NCBI GenBank assembly: GCA_002347025.1
Contig: DEAE01000012.1
Coordinates: 91,943 to 155,942, forward strand
DNA: 64,000 bases
Source of the DNA: Acidobacteria bacterium UBA2990
Lineage (GTDB): Bacteria; Acidobacteriota; Vicinamibacteria; Vicinamibacterales; UBA8438
Direction: 5' to 3'
Part shown: positions 35,712 to 44,454 of the stretch, in pieces
Layout: the number at the start of each line of letters is the position of its first letter
Position numbering within the stretch: the stretch's first letter is position 1
Made by a program: the position numbers and the translations under genes
The notes under the pieces: model-generated
Told to the model about the DNA's origin: nothing
Seen by the model: only the letters and a program-made list of their open reading frames with translations
Database searches by the model: none

Positions 35712-36788
35712 TTATCTAACCAACCCGATAGAACGCAAGGTCATATCTACCGTGGCGGTTTCTTGTCGCAGAAAGTCGTCGAAGTCCGACCCGGTAAGAA
35801 AACTATCTTCCCATTCATTTTCACGTAGGATTTCCTGCCAAGCTTCCGACTCTCTCAAGTCCGATAATGCATTGATCAGCCAATCGCGGGTATCTGTATC
35901 GGTACCTGGTGGGGCCACAATGCCACGCCAGTTCGCAATCGCAACATCTAATCCCATTTCGCGAATGGTTGGTACCATTCCATCTCCGACTCGCTCCGGG
36001 GCCGATACCGCAAGCAGGCGCATTCGACCGGCCTCGACGTGCCCCTTCCATTCGCCCAAACCAGAGACACCAGCGGTAACATGGCCACCCATGACCGCAA
36101 CGGCCGCTTGACCACCACCAGAGTGGGCGATGTAGTTTATTCGGCTTGGATTTATACCGGCCGCTTGCGCAAGAAGGCCGACCAGCATGTGATCAATACC
36201 ACCAGCCGAACCTCCTGCCCAGCTAACCCCCTCTGGGTTTCGACGAAACTCCGCCATTAACTCTGGCAGGCTACCGTAGGGTGACCCTGGTGGAACTGCG
36301 ACAACCTCATATTCGCTCAACAACCTGGCAAGGGGAACGGTCTCCTTAAGCAAGACCGGACTGTTATTGGTCAAAATAGCTCCAAGCATTACCTGCCCGA
36401 ACACCATCAGCATACGGCTATCATCTCGATACCGGGTTACCAGGTCGGCAAGTCCAATGGTCCCTCCCGCACCACCACGGTTCACAACCTCAACTGGAAC
36501 CCCAAGGAGACCCTCGGCTGTCCAAACCTGCTGAAGTTGCCGTGCCGTCTGGTCCCATCCTCCTCCGGGATTGGCAGGCGCAAGAAGCGTGATGGTGCCT
36601 TCGGGATAACCAGCCGAAGTTGGCTCGAGTGATGTAGTCGACCGCCGCGATTCGAAACCGCAACCGAACAGAGCAAGTGAAACAAACAGTAGCACCCAAC
36701 AGTTCCATGCTTTTTCACCACATCCCCAGATTCTAGGCAAGGCGCCCGTAGGCTGGCAGACCAAATACTGCTGAACAGTGCGTAACAT
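35712..36788 (-). CDS. tctC: Bug-family substrate-binding lipoprotein, TctC
   Basis: A 358-residue periplasmic binding protein of the Bug type. The typical GTITLLAPANPGGGWDQTARQL, VVNRGGAGGTIGLADLV and SWAGGSAGGIDHMLVGLLAQAAGI motifs are present, and the fold ends in DDFLRQETATVDMTLRSIGLV. The N-terminus has WVLLFVSLALFGC, a lipobox, so it is predicted to be membrane-anchored rather than free. It delivers a carboxylate to TctAB. It is the first gene of the operon and divergent from the hypothetical gene at 36929. Confidence 0.9.
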   Translation of the reverse strand: MLRTVQQYLVCQPTGALPRIWGCGEKAWNCWVLLFVSLALFGCGFESRRSTTSLEPTSAGYPEGTITLLAPANPGGGWDQTARQLQQVWTAEGLLGVPVEVVNRGGAGGTIGLADLVTRYRDDSRMLMVFGQVMLGAILTNNSPVLLKETVPLARLLSEYEVVAVPPGSPYGSLPELMAEFRRNPEGVSWAGGSAGGIDHMLVGLLAQAAGINPSRINYIAHSGGGQAAVAVMGGHVTAGVSGLGEWKGHVEAGRMRLLAVSAPERVGDGMVPTIREMGLDVAIANWRGIVAPPGTDTDTRDWLINALSDLRESEAWQEILRENEWEDSFLTGSDFDDFLRQETATVDMTLRSIGLVR

Positions 36789-36928
36789 TAAGCGTTCAGA
36801 GTATCACCTTGGCAACGACAAACAGTGGCATCGGTCTACCTTAACCGGATATGATCGGTGACTCGTCATCAAGGTCCCATCCTTGGCTTAGCGGCCCAGA
36901 ATTTCAGTGGGACAGGGAGAGGTTCACC

Positions 36929-37474
36929 ATGAAACATGTGCTTTTTCTAGTTTTAGGCATCACAGTCCTGTCACCGAGCGGCTATGCCCAATCTGATGCA
37001 GAGCTCATCGAACAGGCACTCGCCGCAGCACCGCGCCGGGCACGAGCCGATGCGTCGGTCATAAAATGGAGCAACGACTTCACTTACACGACTATCAAAG
37101 AAGGCACCAACCCGATAGTGTGCTACAGCAGGGCTGATGAACGTGACCGGCCACCGTTCGCTGTACAGTGCACAAGTAAAGCCAATCTCGACAGAGTTGC
37201 ACAGAACCGACGGTTCCACGCTGGAAGCAGCGACCGTGAGTCTGAGGCGGCGTTAGTTGCTGCCGCAGCGGCAGACGGCACCCGCGTGGCACCAGAATAT
37301 GGCTCGTGGTTCCGATCCATGAATGGTCCAGATCAAGCAAGCGCCGGTACCCACACCACAATCGCTATGCCGATGGCGACCGCCGCATCCTCCGGCTTTC
37401 CTGACAGACCCGGTCAAGGTGGCGCGTGGATCATGGCAGCTGGGACGAGTGAAGCCCACCTAATGGTTCCATAA
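36929..37474 (+). CDS. Exported protein of unknown function
   Basis: A 181-residue protein starting at 36929, with GGGAGAGG upstream and a signal peptide (LFLVLGITVLSPSGYAQ). The mature part starts SDAELIEQALAAAPRRARADASVIKW and contains one conserved-looking block near the C-terminus (YGSWFRSMNGPDQASAGTHT, then GGAWIMAAGTSEAHLMVP). One cysteine pair (VCYSR, VQCTS) could form a disulfide. I do not recognise the family beyond a vague memory of similar exported proteins in environmental Acidobacteria. It ends at a strong hairpin shared with the convergent HugZ-like gene. Confidence 0.65.
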   Translation: MKHVLFLVLGITVLSPSGYAQSDAELIEQALAAAPRRARADASVIKWSNDFTYTTIKEGTNPIVCYSRADERDRPPFAVQCTSKANLDRVAQNRRFHAGSSDRESEAALVAAAAADGTRVAPEYGSWFRSMNGPDQASAGTHTTIAMPMATAASSGFPDRPGQGGAWIMAAGTSEAHLMVP

Positions 37475-37500
37475 GACGGGTGAAACACTGGAAGTATCCT

Positions 37501-37529
37501 GACCCTCTCCACAGGGAGGGGGTCAGTTT
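37501..37529 (+). terminator. Intrinsic terminator between convergent genes
   Basis: GACCCTCTCC (37501-37510) pairs with GGAGGGGGTC (37515-37524) with one wobble and a short loop, followed by AGTTTT. It lies 26 nt after the exported-protein gene and reaches the stop codon of the convergent HugZ-like gene. It should stop plus-strand transcription and may hinder the opposite one. Confidence 0.75.
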
Positions 37530-38341
37530 TCGCCGGCCAGCTTCAAGCGGGCCATCTTCAGCATAGCCACGAGGGAAGCTCGAACCTCGCTCGCTGTGCT
37601 GGCAGGCTTGGGAAAGGCCAGCCGGATCGGCCTAGGTCCATCAGCAGTATCAGCTGACATCTCTACCCCATACCGATCGACACCAGTCATAGTGGCTGAA
37701 GTGATCTCACTAGCTTTCGAAAAAGCCTCACAGTAGAGAACCATCGAATCACCGTGGTCTTTGTTCATGTGGGCGATAATTCCATCCGCAGCTGCCGCAA
37801 GTGGGTCTGGATTAGCTGCATTCCAATCAGCCGCGTCGACCCACGACATCCGCCCATAGCCTCCGATGTAACGAATCGATGCAACACGCAGCTTCCAGAA
37901 CGCAAAGTCACCAAAATCTGCGTAATAGCTAGCATTCGGGTGAGTCGCTAAGAACGCCTTACGTGCGTTTCCTCCGCCGCCATCAACCCTTTCACAGTCT
38001 CCGAGTAGCGTCACACGACCGTTGGCTAGCGGGTCTGTGGCTCCACCCTCGGCTACCATCAACGAGGCCCGTTGATCACGCTGTAAATTTCTGGTGTGCT
38101 CGGCCATTGTGCTAACCAGAAATACCGGATCACCCTCGTCAAAGGCCACCGTCACAAACGAACCATACGGATATCCAGACGGTTCGATCGCCACGGTGCA
38201 AAGGGTGCCTGTTCGAACCTGGGCCACCAGGGTTCGAGCCCGCTCGGCATGAGTCGGGGTAGGGATATTTACGTCATACAGAGGTTCTGGAGCATCGCCA
38301 GAAGGTCGAGCATGCGCATCATTAGGCATCATGAAAACCAC
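37523..38341 (-). CDS. HugZ-like heme-utilization/pyridoxamine-oxidase-fold protein
   Basis: A 272-residue protein. The N-terminal split-barrel domain (residues 30-165: GTLCTVAIEPSGYPYGSFVTVAFDEGDPVFLVS, then RASLMVAEGG) resembles pyridoxamine 5'-phosphate oxidases. The C-terminal DUF2470 domain (IIAHMNKDHGDSMVLYCEAF) is the mark of the HugZ group, some of which degrade heme to biliverdin. The start may be the ATG a few codons later (MMPNDAHA). FMN binding alone is also possible. No iron-uptake gene is nearby. Confidence 0.83.
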   Translation of the reverse strand: MVFMMPNDAHARPSGDAPEPLYDVNIPTPTHAERARTLVAQVRTGTLCTVAIEPSGYPYGSFVTVAFDEGDPVFLVSTMAEHTRNLQRDQRASLMVAEGGATDPLANGRVTLLGDCERVDGGGGNARKAFLATHPNASYYADFGDFAFWKLRVASIRYIGGYGRMSWVDAADWNAANPDPLAAAADGIIAHMNKDHGDSMVLYCEAFSKASEITSATMTGVDRYGVEMSADTADGPRPIRLAFPKPASTASEVRASLVAMLKMARLKLAGEN

Positions 38342-38555
38342 AGAGAAAGAATGCTACTCCGGAGAAATCTCAAAAAACTCGCATCAAGCCAAAGTGAAAA
38401 AGAATCAAGTTTTGCAAGCCTCGGTCAACGAACTTGTCTGTCGCCGACTGCGATCAGCTAATCGACCGATAGTTGCTTGCCTTAAGAACCAAGACTTTCC
38501 AGCTAGGTTACTGACAACCCTGAGCTCATATCCATATTCATCCATAGGGTGACGA

Positions 38556-40202
38556 TCATGTCGACCGAACGAAATTTACCGGCTTTTTTTCCATCAGCTC
38601 CGCATAAAAATCATTTCCCTTATTGTCAATAACAATGAAAGCTGGAAAGTCTTGAATCTCGATCTTCCAAATCGCTTCCATACCCAGCTCAGGATATTCA
38701 TGCACCGCCACATGCTTGATACTGTGATCCGCAAGCCGGGCAGCAGGCCCGCCGATCGAGCCCAAATAAAACCCGCCGTGTTTCCCGCAGGCCTCACGAA
38801 CTTGACTGGATCGGTTCCCCTTGGCCAGCATAACCATGCTCCCACCGTGACTCTGAAACAAATCGACATATGAGTCCATCCTTCCAGCAGTGGTCGGCCC
38901 AAACGCTCCTGAAGCTCGGCCTTCCGGCTTCTTAGCCGGACCCGCGTAGTAGACCATGTGGTCCTTAAAATATTGGGGTAAACCTGCACCGGCTTCGAGC
39001 CTTTCCTTCAACTTGGCGTGAGCAATATCCCGAGCCACAATCATCGGCCCACTCAGGGATAAGCGGGTCGCTACTGGGTAGCGGCTCAGGTCAGCCAGAA
39101 TCTCCGACATGGGACGATTGAGATCAACTCGTACAACATCACCACCCAAGTCATCAGGAGTCACATCTGGAAGGTATTTAGCCGGATTCTCCTCCAGTTG
39201 CTCAAGGAATACCCCTTCTCTGGTGATCTTCGCCAAAGCCTGCCGATCGGCGGAACAGGACACCCCGAGTCCGACCGGACAGGAAGCACCATGCCTTGGC
39301 AAACGAACGACTCGTACATCGTGCGCAAAATACTTTCCGCCAAACTGGGCACCAATTCCAATGTTCCGACAAATATCAAAAATTTTCTGCTCAAGGGCGA
39401 TGTCCCGAAATGCCCGTCCGTGTTCATTCCCTGAGATGGGTAATGTGTCTAGGTAATGCGCGCTAGCCAGCTTTAGTGTCTTGAGGGTGAACTCGGCAGA
39501 CGGCCCGCCAACAACCAGAGCCAAATGATATGGGGGACAAGCAGACGTGCCAATCGACCGAATCTTTTCTTCGGCGAACTCCAGAAGAGAGGCTGGGTTG
39601 AGAAGCGCCTTAGTTTCCTGATAGAGAAAAGTTTTATTAGCGGAACCACCTCCCTTAGCTATACAAAGTAACTCATATTCATCCCCGGGCTCTGCATAGA
39701 TCTCGATCTGGGCAGGCAAGTTTGAACCCGTATTCTGCTCGGTAAACATGTCAAGCGGAGCCATTTGAGAATAGCGCAAATTCCGTTGTTCGTAGGCCTC
39801 AAAGATACCCCGCGAAAACGCCTCCGCATCCTCACCACCAGTGACCACGTTCTCACCCTTGTGACCGATCACAATCGCGGTACCCGTGTCTTGACAACCG
39901 GGTAGTACCCGACCGGCAGCTATGTTCGCATTACGCAACAGCTCGAGAGCCACAAATCGGTCATTCGGTGACGACTCTGAGTCGTCAAGGATGGACCGCA
40001 ACTGTGTAAGGTGAGAAGACCGAAGCAGATGTGCGACGTCGTCGAAGGCTGTACGTGCCACAAGTTGGAGGACTGTTGGTTCAACCTTGAGCAACTCACG
40101 CCCGCCCAGCTTAACAGTAGAAATACCCTCAACTGTCAAATGACGGTATGAAGTATGGTCAACACCACGTTCGAAAATCGGCTGGTAATAAAAATTGGAC
40201 AT
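38556..40202 (-). CDS. Class I (iron-sulfur) fumarate hydratase
   Basis: A 548-residue single-chain class I fumarase. The start is the ATG at 40202 (MSNFYYQPIFERG), which matches the usual N-terminus better than the longer frame at 40238. Cluster-binding cysteines occur in VLPGCQDTGTA and RHGASCPVGLGVSCS. The C-terminal beta domain contains RMDSYVDLFQSHGGSMVMLAKGNRS. It catalyses reversible hydration of fumarate to malate in the citric acid cycle and uses a [4Fe-4S] cluster. Monocistronic; no other TCA gene is adjacent. Confidence 0.95.
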   Translation of the reverse strand: MSNFYYQPIFERGVDHTSYRHLTVEGISTVKLGGRELLKVEPTVLQLVARTAFDDVAHLLRSSHLTQLRSILDDSESSPNDRFVALELLRNANIAAGRVLPGCQDTGTAIVIGHKGENVVTGGEDAEAFSRGIFEAYEQRNLRYSQMAPLDMFTEQNTGSNLPAQIEIYAEPGDEYELLCIAKGGGSANKTFLYQETKALLNPASLLEFAEEKIRSIGTSACPPYHLALVVGGPSAEFTLKTLKLASAHYLDTLPISGNEHGRAFRDIALEQKIFDICRNIGIGAQFGGKYFAHDVRVVRLPRHGASCPVGLGVSCSADRQALAKITREGVFLEQLEENPAKYLPDVTPDDLGGDVVRVDLNRPMSEILADLSRYPVATRLSLSGPMIVARDIAHAKLKERLEAGAGLPQYFKDHMVYYAGPAKKPEGRASGAFGPTTAGRMDSYVDLFQSHGGSMVMLAKGNRSSQVREACGKHGGFYLGSIGGPAARLADHSIKHVAVHEYPELGMEAIWKIEIQDFPAFIVIDNKGNDFYAELMEKKPVNFVRST

Positions 40203-40412
40203 AATTGACTCTGTAATGATGCAAGCGCCGCTGACCATTGGCGTCAGCCGAGCGCCCCATTCTAGCAGGACGAGAAAGTCTGACCCCGACGAAAGGAAAC
40301 AGTCCTCCTAGGCACTGTCCCCCTTCTAGAGGAGCAGGCGGCAGAACTCATAGGTATAATCAAGGAACCCTGCCTACGCAGGTGCAACAACCGCATAGTT
40401 GCCTGACTCAAG

Positions 40413-41690
40413 ATGATGATGAACACCTACGCCCTGATCGTGCTAGCCGCATTAGTCGCTGAATATGTTCTGTCGGTCGTCACAAGCCTACTAAACACCC
40501 GAGCTATGAGCCCTCAGGTGCCCGCTGAATTTCGGTCAGTCTACAACGAAGCAACCTACCGACAGTCCCAGGTTTACACTCATGCGCGCACACGTTTCGG
40601 ACTGGCGCAGGGGACAGTCAACCTAACCATATTGTTGCTGTTCTGGCAGATCGGTGGATTTGAATGGCTAGATCAAATAAGTCGATCATTTGCCCTAGGG
40701 TCTGTACTGACCGGGTTGCTGTTTATTGGGATGCTCGTCACTGGATCGACTCTACTTGGCCTCCCATTTAAGATTTACTCCACATTCGTCATCGAGGAGC
40801 GCTTCGGGTTCAACCGCACCACAAGCGGCACGTTTGCCCTTGACTTGCTTAAAGGGCTACTCCTCGGAGGATTAATTGGTGGCGCATTGCTCAGTGTTGT
40901 CTTATTCCTGTTCGAGCTGACCGGACCGCTAGCCTGGGTCTGGTGCTGGGGGGCCACCACAGCATTCATACTGTTGGCACAATTAGTTGCTCCCACCTGG
41001 ATCATGCCTTTGTTCAATACCTTTACCCCACTCGGAGGCGGTGAGCTCAAAGAGGCCCTCATCACCTACGCTCAAATGGTTCACTTCCCGCTCGAAGGTG
41101 TCTTCGTAATCGACGGATCTAGGAGGTCAGCAAAAGCAAATGCATTCTTTACGGGGTTCGGTAAACACAAACGAATTGCCCTTTTCGATACCCTGATCAC
41201 GAAGCACACAACATCCGAACTGGTTTCGGTAGTCGCTCATGAAGTTGGTCACTACCGCCGAGGCCATATCTTCAAGAATTTGGCATTTAGCATGGTCCAC
41301 ACCGGCGTACTTTTCTGGCTGTTGTCTATTTGCCTGCAACAACAGGGGCTCTTCGAAGCCTTCGGCGTAACCGAGGTATCAGTTCACGCTGGGCTAGTTT
41401 TCTTCAGTCTGTTGTTCACGCCGATGGAACTGCTTCTTTCAGTTCTGGTGAACCGATTTTCCAGACAGTACGAATTTGAAGCGGACGCTTTCGCTGCCGA
41501 AACAACCGGTTCTTCGGAACCGCTCATTTCGGCTTTAAAGAAGCTCTCAGCGGACAACCTTGCCAATCTGACCCCCCATCCGCTCGAAGTATATCTGCAT
41601 CACTCGCACCCTCCGGTCTTACAACGAATCAACGCCCTACGAACCTTTAGGGCAACCAAGGGAAGCGGACTCGCAGTAGCTCCCAGTTAA
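40413..41690 (+). CDS. M48-family membrane zinc peptidase (Ste24/CAAX protease 1-like)
   Basis: A 425-residue protein. The zinc motif is HEVGH in VSVVAHEVGHYRRGH (about residue 275), with the third ligand in YEFEADAFAAET. Hydrophobic helices occur near residues 5-20, 65-85, 100-125, 150-210 and 295-345, and the IEERFGFNRTTSGTFALDLLKG segment is diagnostic of the Ste24 branch. In eukaryotes Ste24 cleaves prenylated proteins; bacterial homologues probably process membrane proteins or peptides. Single gene between fumarase (divergent) and a PQQ-type propeller (convergent). Confidence 0.92.
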   Translation: MMMNTYALIVLAALVAEYVLSVVTSLLNTRAMSPQVPAEFRSVYNEATYRQSQVYTHARTRFGLAQGTVNLTILLLFWQIGGFEWLDQISRSFALGSVLTGLLFIGMLVTGSTLLGLPFKIYSTFVIEERFGFNRTTSGTFALDLLKGLLLGGLIGGALLSVVLFLFELTGPLAWVWCWGATTAFILLAQLVAPTWIMPLFNTFTPLGGGELKEALITYAQMVHFPLEGVFVIDGSRRSAKANAFFTGFGKHKRIALFDTLITKHTTSELVSVVAHEVGHYRRGHIFKNLAFSMVHTGVLFWLLSICLQQQGLFEAFGVTEVSVHAGLVFFSLLFTPMELLLSVLVNRFSRQYEFEADAFAAETTGSSEPLISALKKLSADNLANLTPHPLEVYLHHSHPPVLQRINALRTFRATKGSGLAVAPS

Positions 41691-41763
41691 ATACAGGTGG
41701 CGAATGAAATCTGACACCCTGCCCTAGCGGACTGAAGTTTGATACGGCGCAGGTATGGAGTCA

Positions 41764-42990
41764 CTACCGGCCGATTCGGTATAGATGGTCGTGGCTACGG
41801 ATGAAAAATGATTCATTCGACACTGCCATCGAAGCAAGTGTCACTCCGGAGAGCCTATTAATTGCGAGCTCTTCATACACTGGACCAGGCCGGATTACAG
41901 TTGTGACGCCTTCTTCGCTCTGAAAATAGATACGACCGTCCACAAAGACCGGTGACGCCGAGAAGTTACCTCCAAGCCGCTCCCTCCAGAGAATCTCCCC
42001 GGTCAGGGCATTAAGGCAAGTGGCGATACCGAAATCAGTAACAAGGTAAAGTTCATTCCCAACGAGCAGCGGCGATGGGGTTAGCGGAGCACCACGGCGT
42101 AAGACCCACGCTATGTGTGTGCCGGTAACATCACCTTGACCGTCAGCTCGAACAGCCATCAATGACGGCACCTGGAATCCGGTCGAGATATACACCATGC
42201 CGTGCCCAAAGGCAGGAGCTGGCACATTGGAGAATCCGTCACCGTAGGACACCTCCCAAACCTCTGACCCCGAATCCGGGTCATAGGCAGTGGCACGAAA
42301 AGCACCGATACTAAAGATCTGTTCGACACCACCCACTTGTATTACCAGCGGAGTTGAGTAGGCCTGCGAAATTGGATCTCGGCGAGCGGAACGCCAGCGC
42401 TCTTCACCGGTCGCCGCATCAAGTGCCACGACATAGGCAATATCATAGCCATCAACACTAAGAATGAGTCGGTCTCGATACAAGACGGGCGACCCCCCAT
42501 TTCCATGCTGGCTCACGTAAGGAAAGCGGGTAGTCCAAACGACCTCGCCACTAGTGGTCAGTGCAGCCGTGCCATCCGCACCAAAGTGAACATATACGCG
42601 CTCATCATCGACAACGGGCGTAGGTGAGGCAAGGCTATTCTTCGGGTTTAGTGAGGTTGTCGCATTAATCTGGAAAACCTCAACGTTCAAAGACTCGTCC
42701 CCTGTATCGGCATCGAAGGCAACAAGCCGCAGCGATGTGTTGCCGGACTCTGTTTCCAATGAAGTGGTCAGCCACACCTGGCCATGTGCCACAACCGGAG
42801 AAGACCAGCCCCGCCCAGGAACTGGCGTCTTCCAAAACAGTCCATCTACTTCGCTCCATGTGAGCGGCAATCCTTGCTCGGACGAATGCCCTTGCCCACT
42901 CCTCCCACGGAAGGCTGGCCAATCATCGGCCGCGACCACCGAAGCGGCTGCCAACAGGACAAACAGCACTGCTAACCCTCTATTCACCAC
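41764..42990 (-). CDS. Exported PQQ-type beta-propeller protein
   Basis: A 408-residue protein with GTG start and signal peptide (AVLFVLLAAASVVAAD). The repeats DWPAFRGRSGQGHSSEQGLP, VALDAATGEERWRSARR, TAYDPDSGSEVWEVSYGDG and CLNALTGEILWRERLGG are PQQ/BamB-type blades with the tryptophan docking motif. The opening WPxFRGxxG is common in exported proteins of Planctomycetes and Acidobacteria. PQQ-binding residues are not visible, so it is probably a structural or binding propeller rather than a dehydrogenase. Confidence 0.85.
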   Translation of the reverse strand: MVNRGLAVLFVLLAAASVVAADDWPAFRGRSGQGHSSEQGLPLTWSEVDGLFWKTPVPGRGWSSPVVAHGQVWLTTSLETESGNTSLRLVAFDADTGDESLNVEVFQINATTSLNPKNSLASPTPVVDDERVYVHFGADGTAALTTSGEVVWTTRFPYVSQHGNGGSPVLYRDRLILSVDGYDIAYVVALDAATGEERWRSARRDPISQAYSTPLVIQVGGVEQIFSIGAFRATAYDPDSGSEVWEVSYGDGFSNVPAPAFGHGMVYISTGFQVPSLMAVRADGQGDVTGTHIAWVLRRGAPLTPSPLLVGNELYLVTDFGIATCLNALTGEILWRERLGGNFSASPVFVDGRIYFQSEEGVTTVIRPGPVYEELAINRLSGVTLASMAVSNESFFIRSHDHLYRIGR

Positions 42991-43126
42991 CTACATTCTA
43001 CCCAAGCTCGCTCTTCAAAAGTCAGAAGCCCGTAAGTCGAGCCCCACTGTGGTAACAGCCTCAGGTTATGCTCAAATAATTTTTTAGGCCTTTATCACCC
43101 ACTATCTGTCATAAACTGGGCCTGTA

Positions 43127-43828
43127 GTGCCACTTACCAGACTAGTAGTTCTTTGTGTGCTGGTCATTGCCGGTCTCACTGGACTGAACGGAGAACAGGT
43201 TCACGCCCACCCGATGGAGGGCACAAACGCTGGGTTTGTACAGTCGGTGGACGGCCCAGCCCCAGGGCCTTTTCTTTACCTCGGCGCCAAGCACATGGTG
43301 ACCGGCTACGACCATCTACTATTTTTGTTGGGCGTGATCTTTTTTTTGTACCGAGTGAAAGATGTAGTGCTCTACGTCAGCCTCTTCACGCTAGGCCACA
43401 GCCTAACCTTACTCATGGGTGTGCTCTCCGGGGTCAGTGTTAATCCCTACATCATCGACGCTATCATCGGACTTTCGGTAGTCTACAAAGGTTTCGAGAA
43501 TATCCACGGCTTCGAACGACTCTTTCGAGTTAAACCGAACACTCGAGTTGCCGTCTTGGTGTTCGGGTTGTTCCACGGCCTCGGCCTAGCAACCAAGCTT
43601 CAAGAATTTATGGTGTCGGAAAACGGACTTGTCGCCAACATTGTCAGCTTCAATGTTGGCGTAGAGATCGGCCAAATTCTGGCACTTGTAGGAACAGTGA
43701 TGTTGCTTGGATACTGGCGAAGCCGACCTAGCTTCGCTTCTTATAGCTTCGCCACTAACACTGCTCTGATGATCGGTGGTTTTCTGCTAGCCGGCATCCA
43801 GATAGTCGGATTCGTGTTGTTTACGTAA
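43127..43828 (+). CDS. HupE/UreJ-like membrane protein
   Basis: A 233-residue protein starting with GTG and carrying a signal-like N-terminus (VLCVLVIAGLTGLNGEQVHAH). The GAKHMVTGYDHLLFLLGVIFFL and SLFTLGHSLTLLMGVLSG motifs, with FGLFHGLGLATKLQEF later, define the HupE/UreJ_2 group, whose histidines suggest metal (nickel or another transition metal) handling. About six membrane helices. It is followed after 7 nt by a membrane-anchored protein, so the two are cotranscribed. No hydrogenase or urease gene is present. Confidence 0.87.
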   Translation: MPLTRLVVLCVLVIAGLTGLNGEQVHAHPMEGTNAGFVQSVDGPAPGPFLYLGAKHMVTGYDHLLFLLGVIFFLYRVKDVVLYVSLFTLGHSLTLLMGVLSGVSVNPYIIDAIIGLSVVYKGFENIHGFERLFRVKPNTRVAVLVFGLFHGLGLATKLQEFMVSENGLVANIVSFNVGVEIGQILALVGTVMLLGYWRSRPSFASYSFATNTALMIGGFLLAGIQIVGFVLFT

Positions 43829-43835
43829 TAGTCCA

Positions 43836-44420
43836 ATGGCCGCAAACAATCTTCCCTCAGCGCCATCTCCCTTCAAAATCCTCGTTGCATCCTTACTGGC
43901 ATTCCTGACAGCTACTTTGTTGTTGTTCGGCGCGGTCCTGCCAGCTGAGTACGGAGTTGATCCTCTAGGTACGGGCCGGCTGCTCGGACTGCTAGCCTTG
44001 GGGCAAGCACAACCCATTGCTACTGAAGACACGGAATACCGTGTCGACCAGGCAGAATTGAGCCTGTACCCAACTGAATGGGTAGAGTACTTCTACAGGC
44101 TCGAAGAAGGTAGCAGTATGGTGTTCACCTGGGACGCTTCCGGTCCGGTGACCTACAACTTCCACGCTTCACCAGACGGCGCGCCAGCGGGGTATGCAGA
44201 AAGCTTCGATGCCCAAGATCTATCGACCGGACATGGAACCTATATAGCACCGTTTTCCGGTATCCATGGTTGGTACTGGGAAAACATTGGCACCGAAGAA
44301 ATCGCTATAACTTTGACTACCGCAGGCTTCTATAGCAGCGCCGAAGAAGGCCGAGCGCGAGCCGCAGGCTACAAAGATCTCACCGACATTCGCGGCAACC
44401 CAGTTCCGAGCATCCGGTAA
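43836..44420 (+). CDS. Membrane-anchored periplasmic protein paired with HupE-like gene
   Basis: A 194-residue protein. One N-terminal helix (FKILVASLLAFLTATLLLFGAVLP) anchors a soluble domain rich in aromatic residues (VEYFYRLEEGSSMVFTWDAS, YNFHASPDGAP, FSGIHGWYWENIG). This pattern matches proteins annotated only as transmembrane anchor protein that accompany HupE/UreJ-type or metal-efflux genes. The domain has paired histidines (HASPDG, GHG, IHGWYW) that could bind a metal. Function unknown. Confidence 0.75.
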   Translation: MAANNLPSAPSPFKILVASLLAFLTATLLLFGAVLPAEYGVDPLGTGRLLGLLALGQAQPIATEDTEYRVDQAELSLYPTEWVEYFYRLEEGSSMVFTWDASGPVTYNFHASPDGAPAGYAESFDAQDLSTGHGTYIAPFSGIHGWYWENIGTEEIAITLTTAGFYSSAEEGRARAAGYKDLTDIRGNPVPSIR

Positions 44421-44454
44421 TCAATTGCAATTGGCTCTTCGGACACAGACCAGA

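Noticed and set aside
38331..38552. 73-codon plus-strand frame between the HugZ-like and fumarase genes
   Set aside because: No ribosome-binding site, signal or conserved pattern; probably non-coding upstream sequence of the minus-strand HugZ-like gene.
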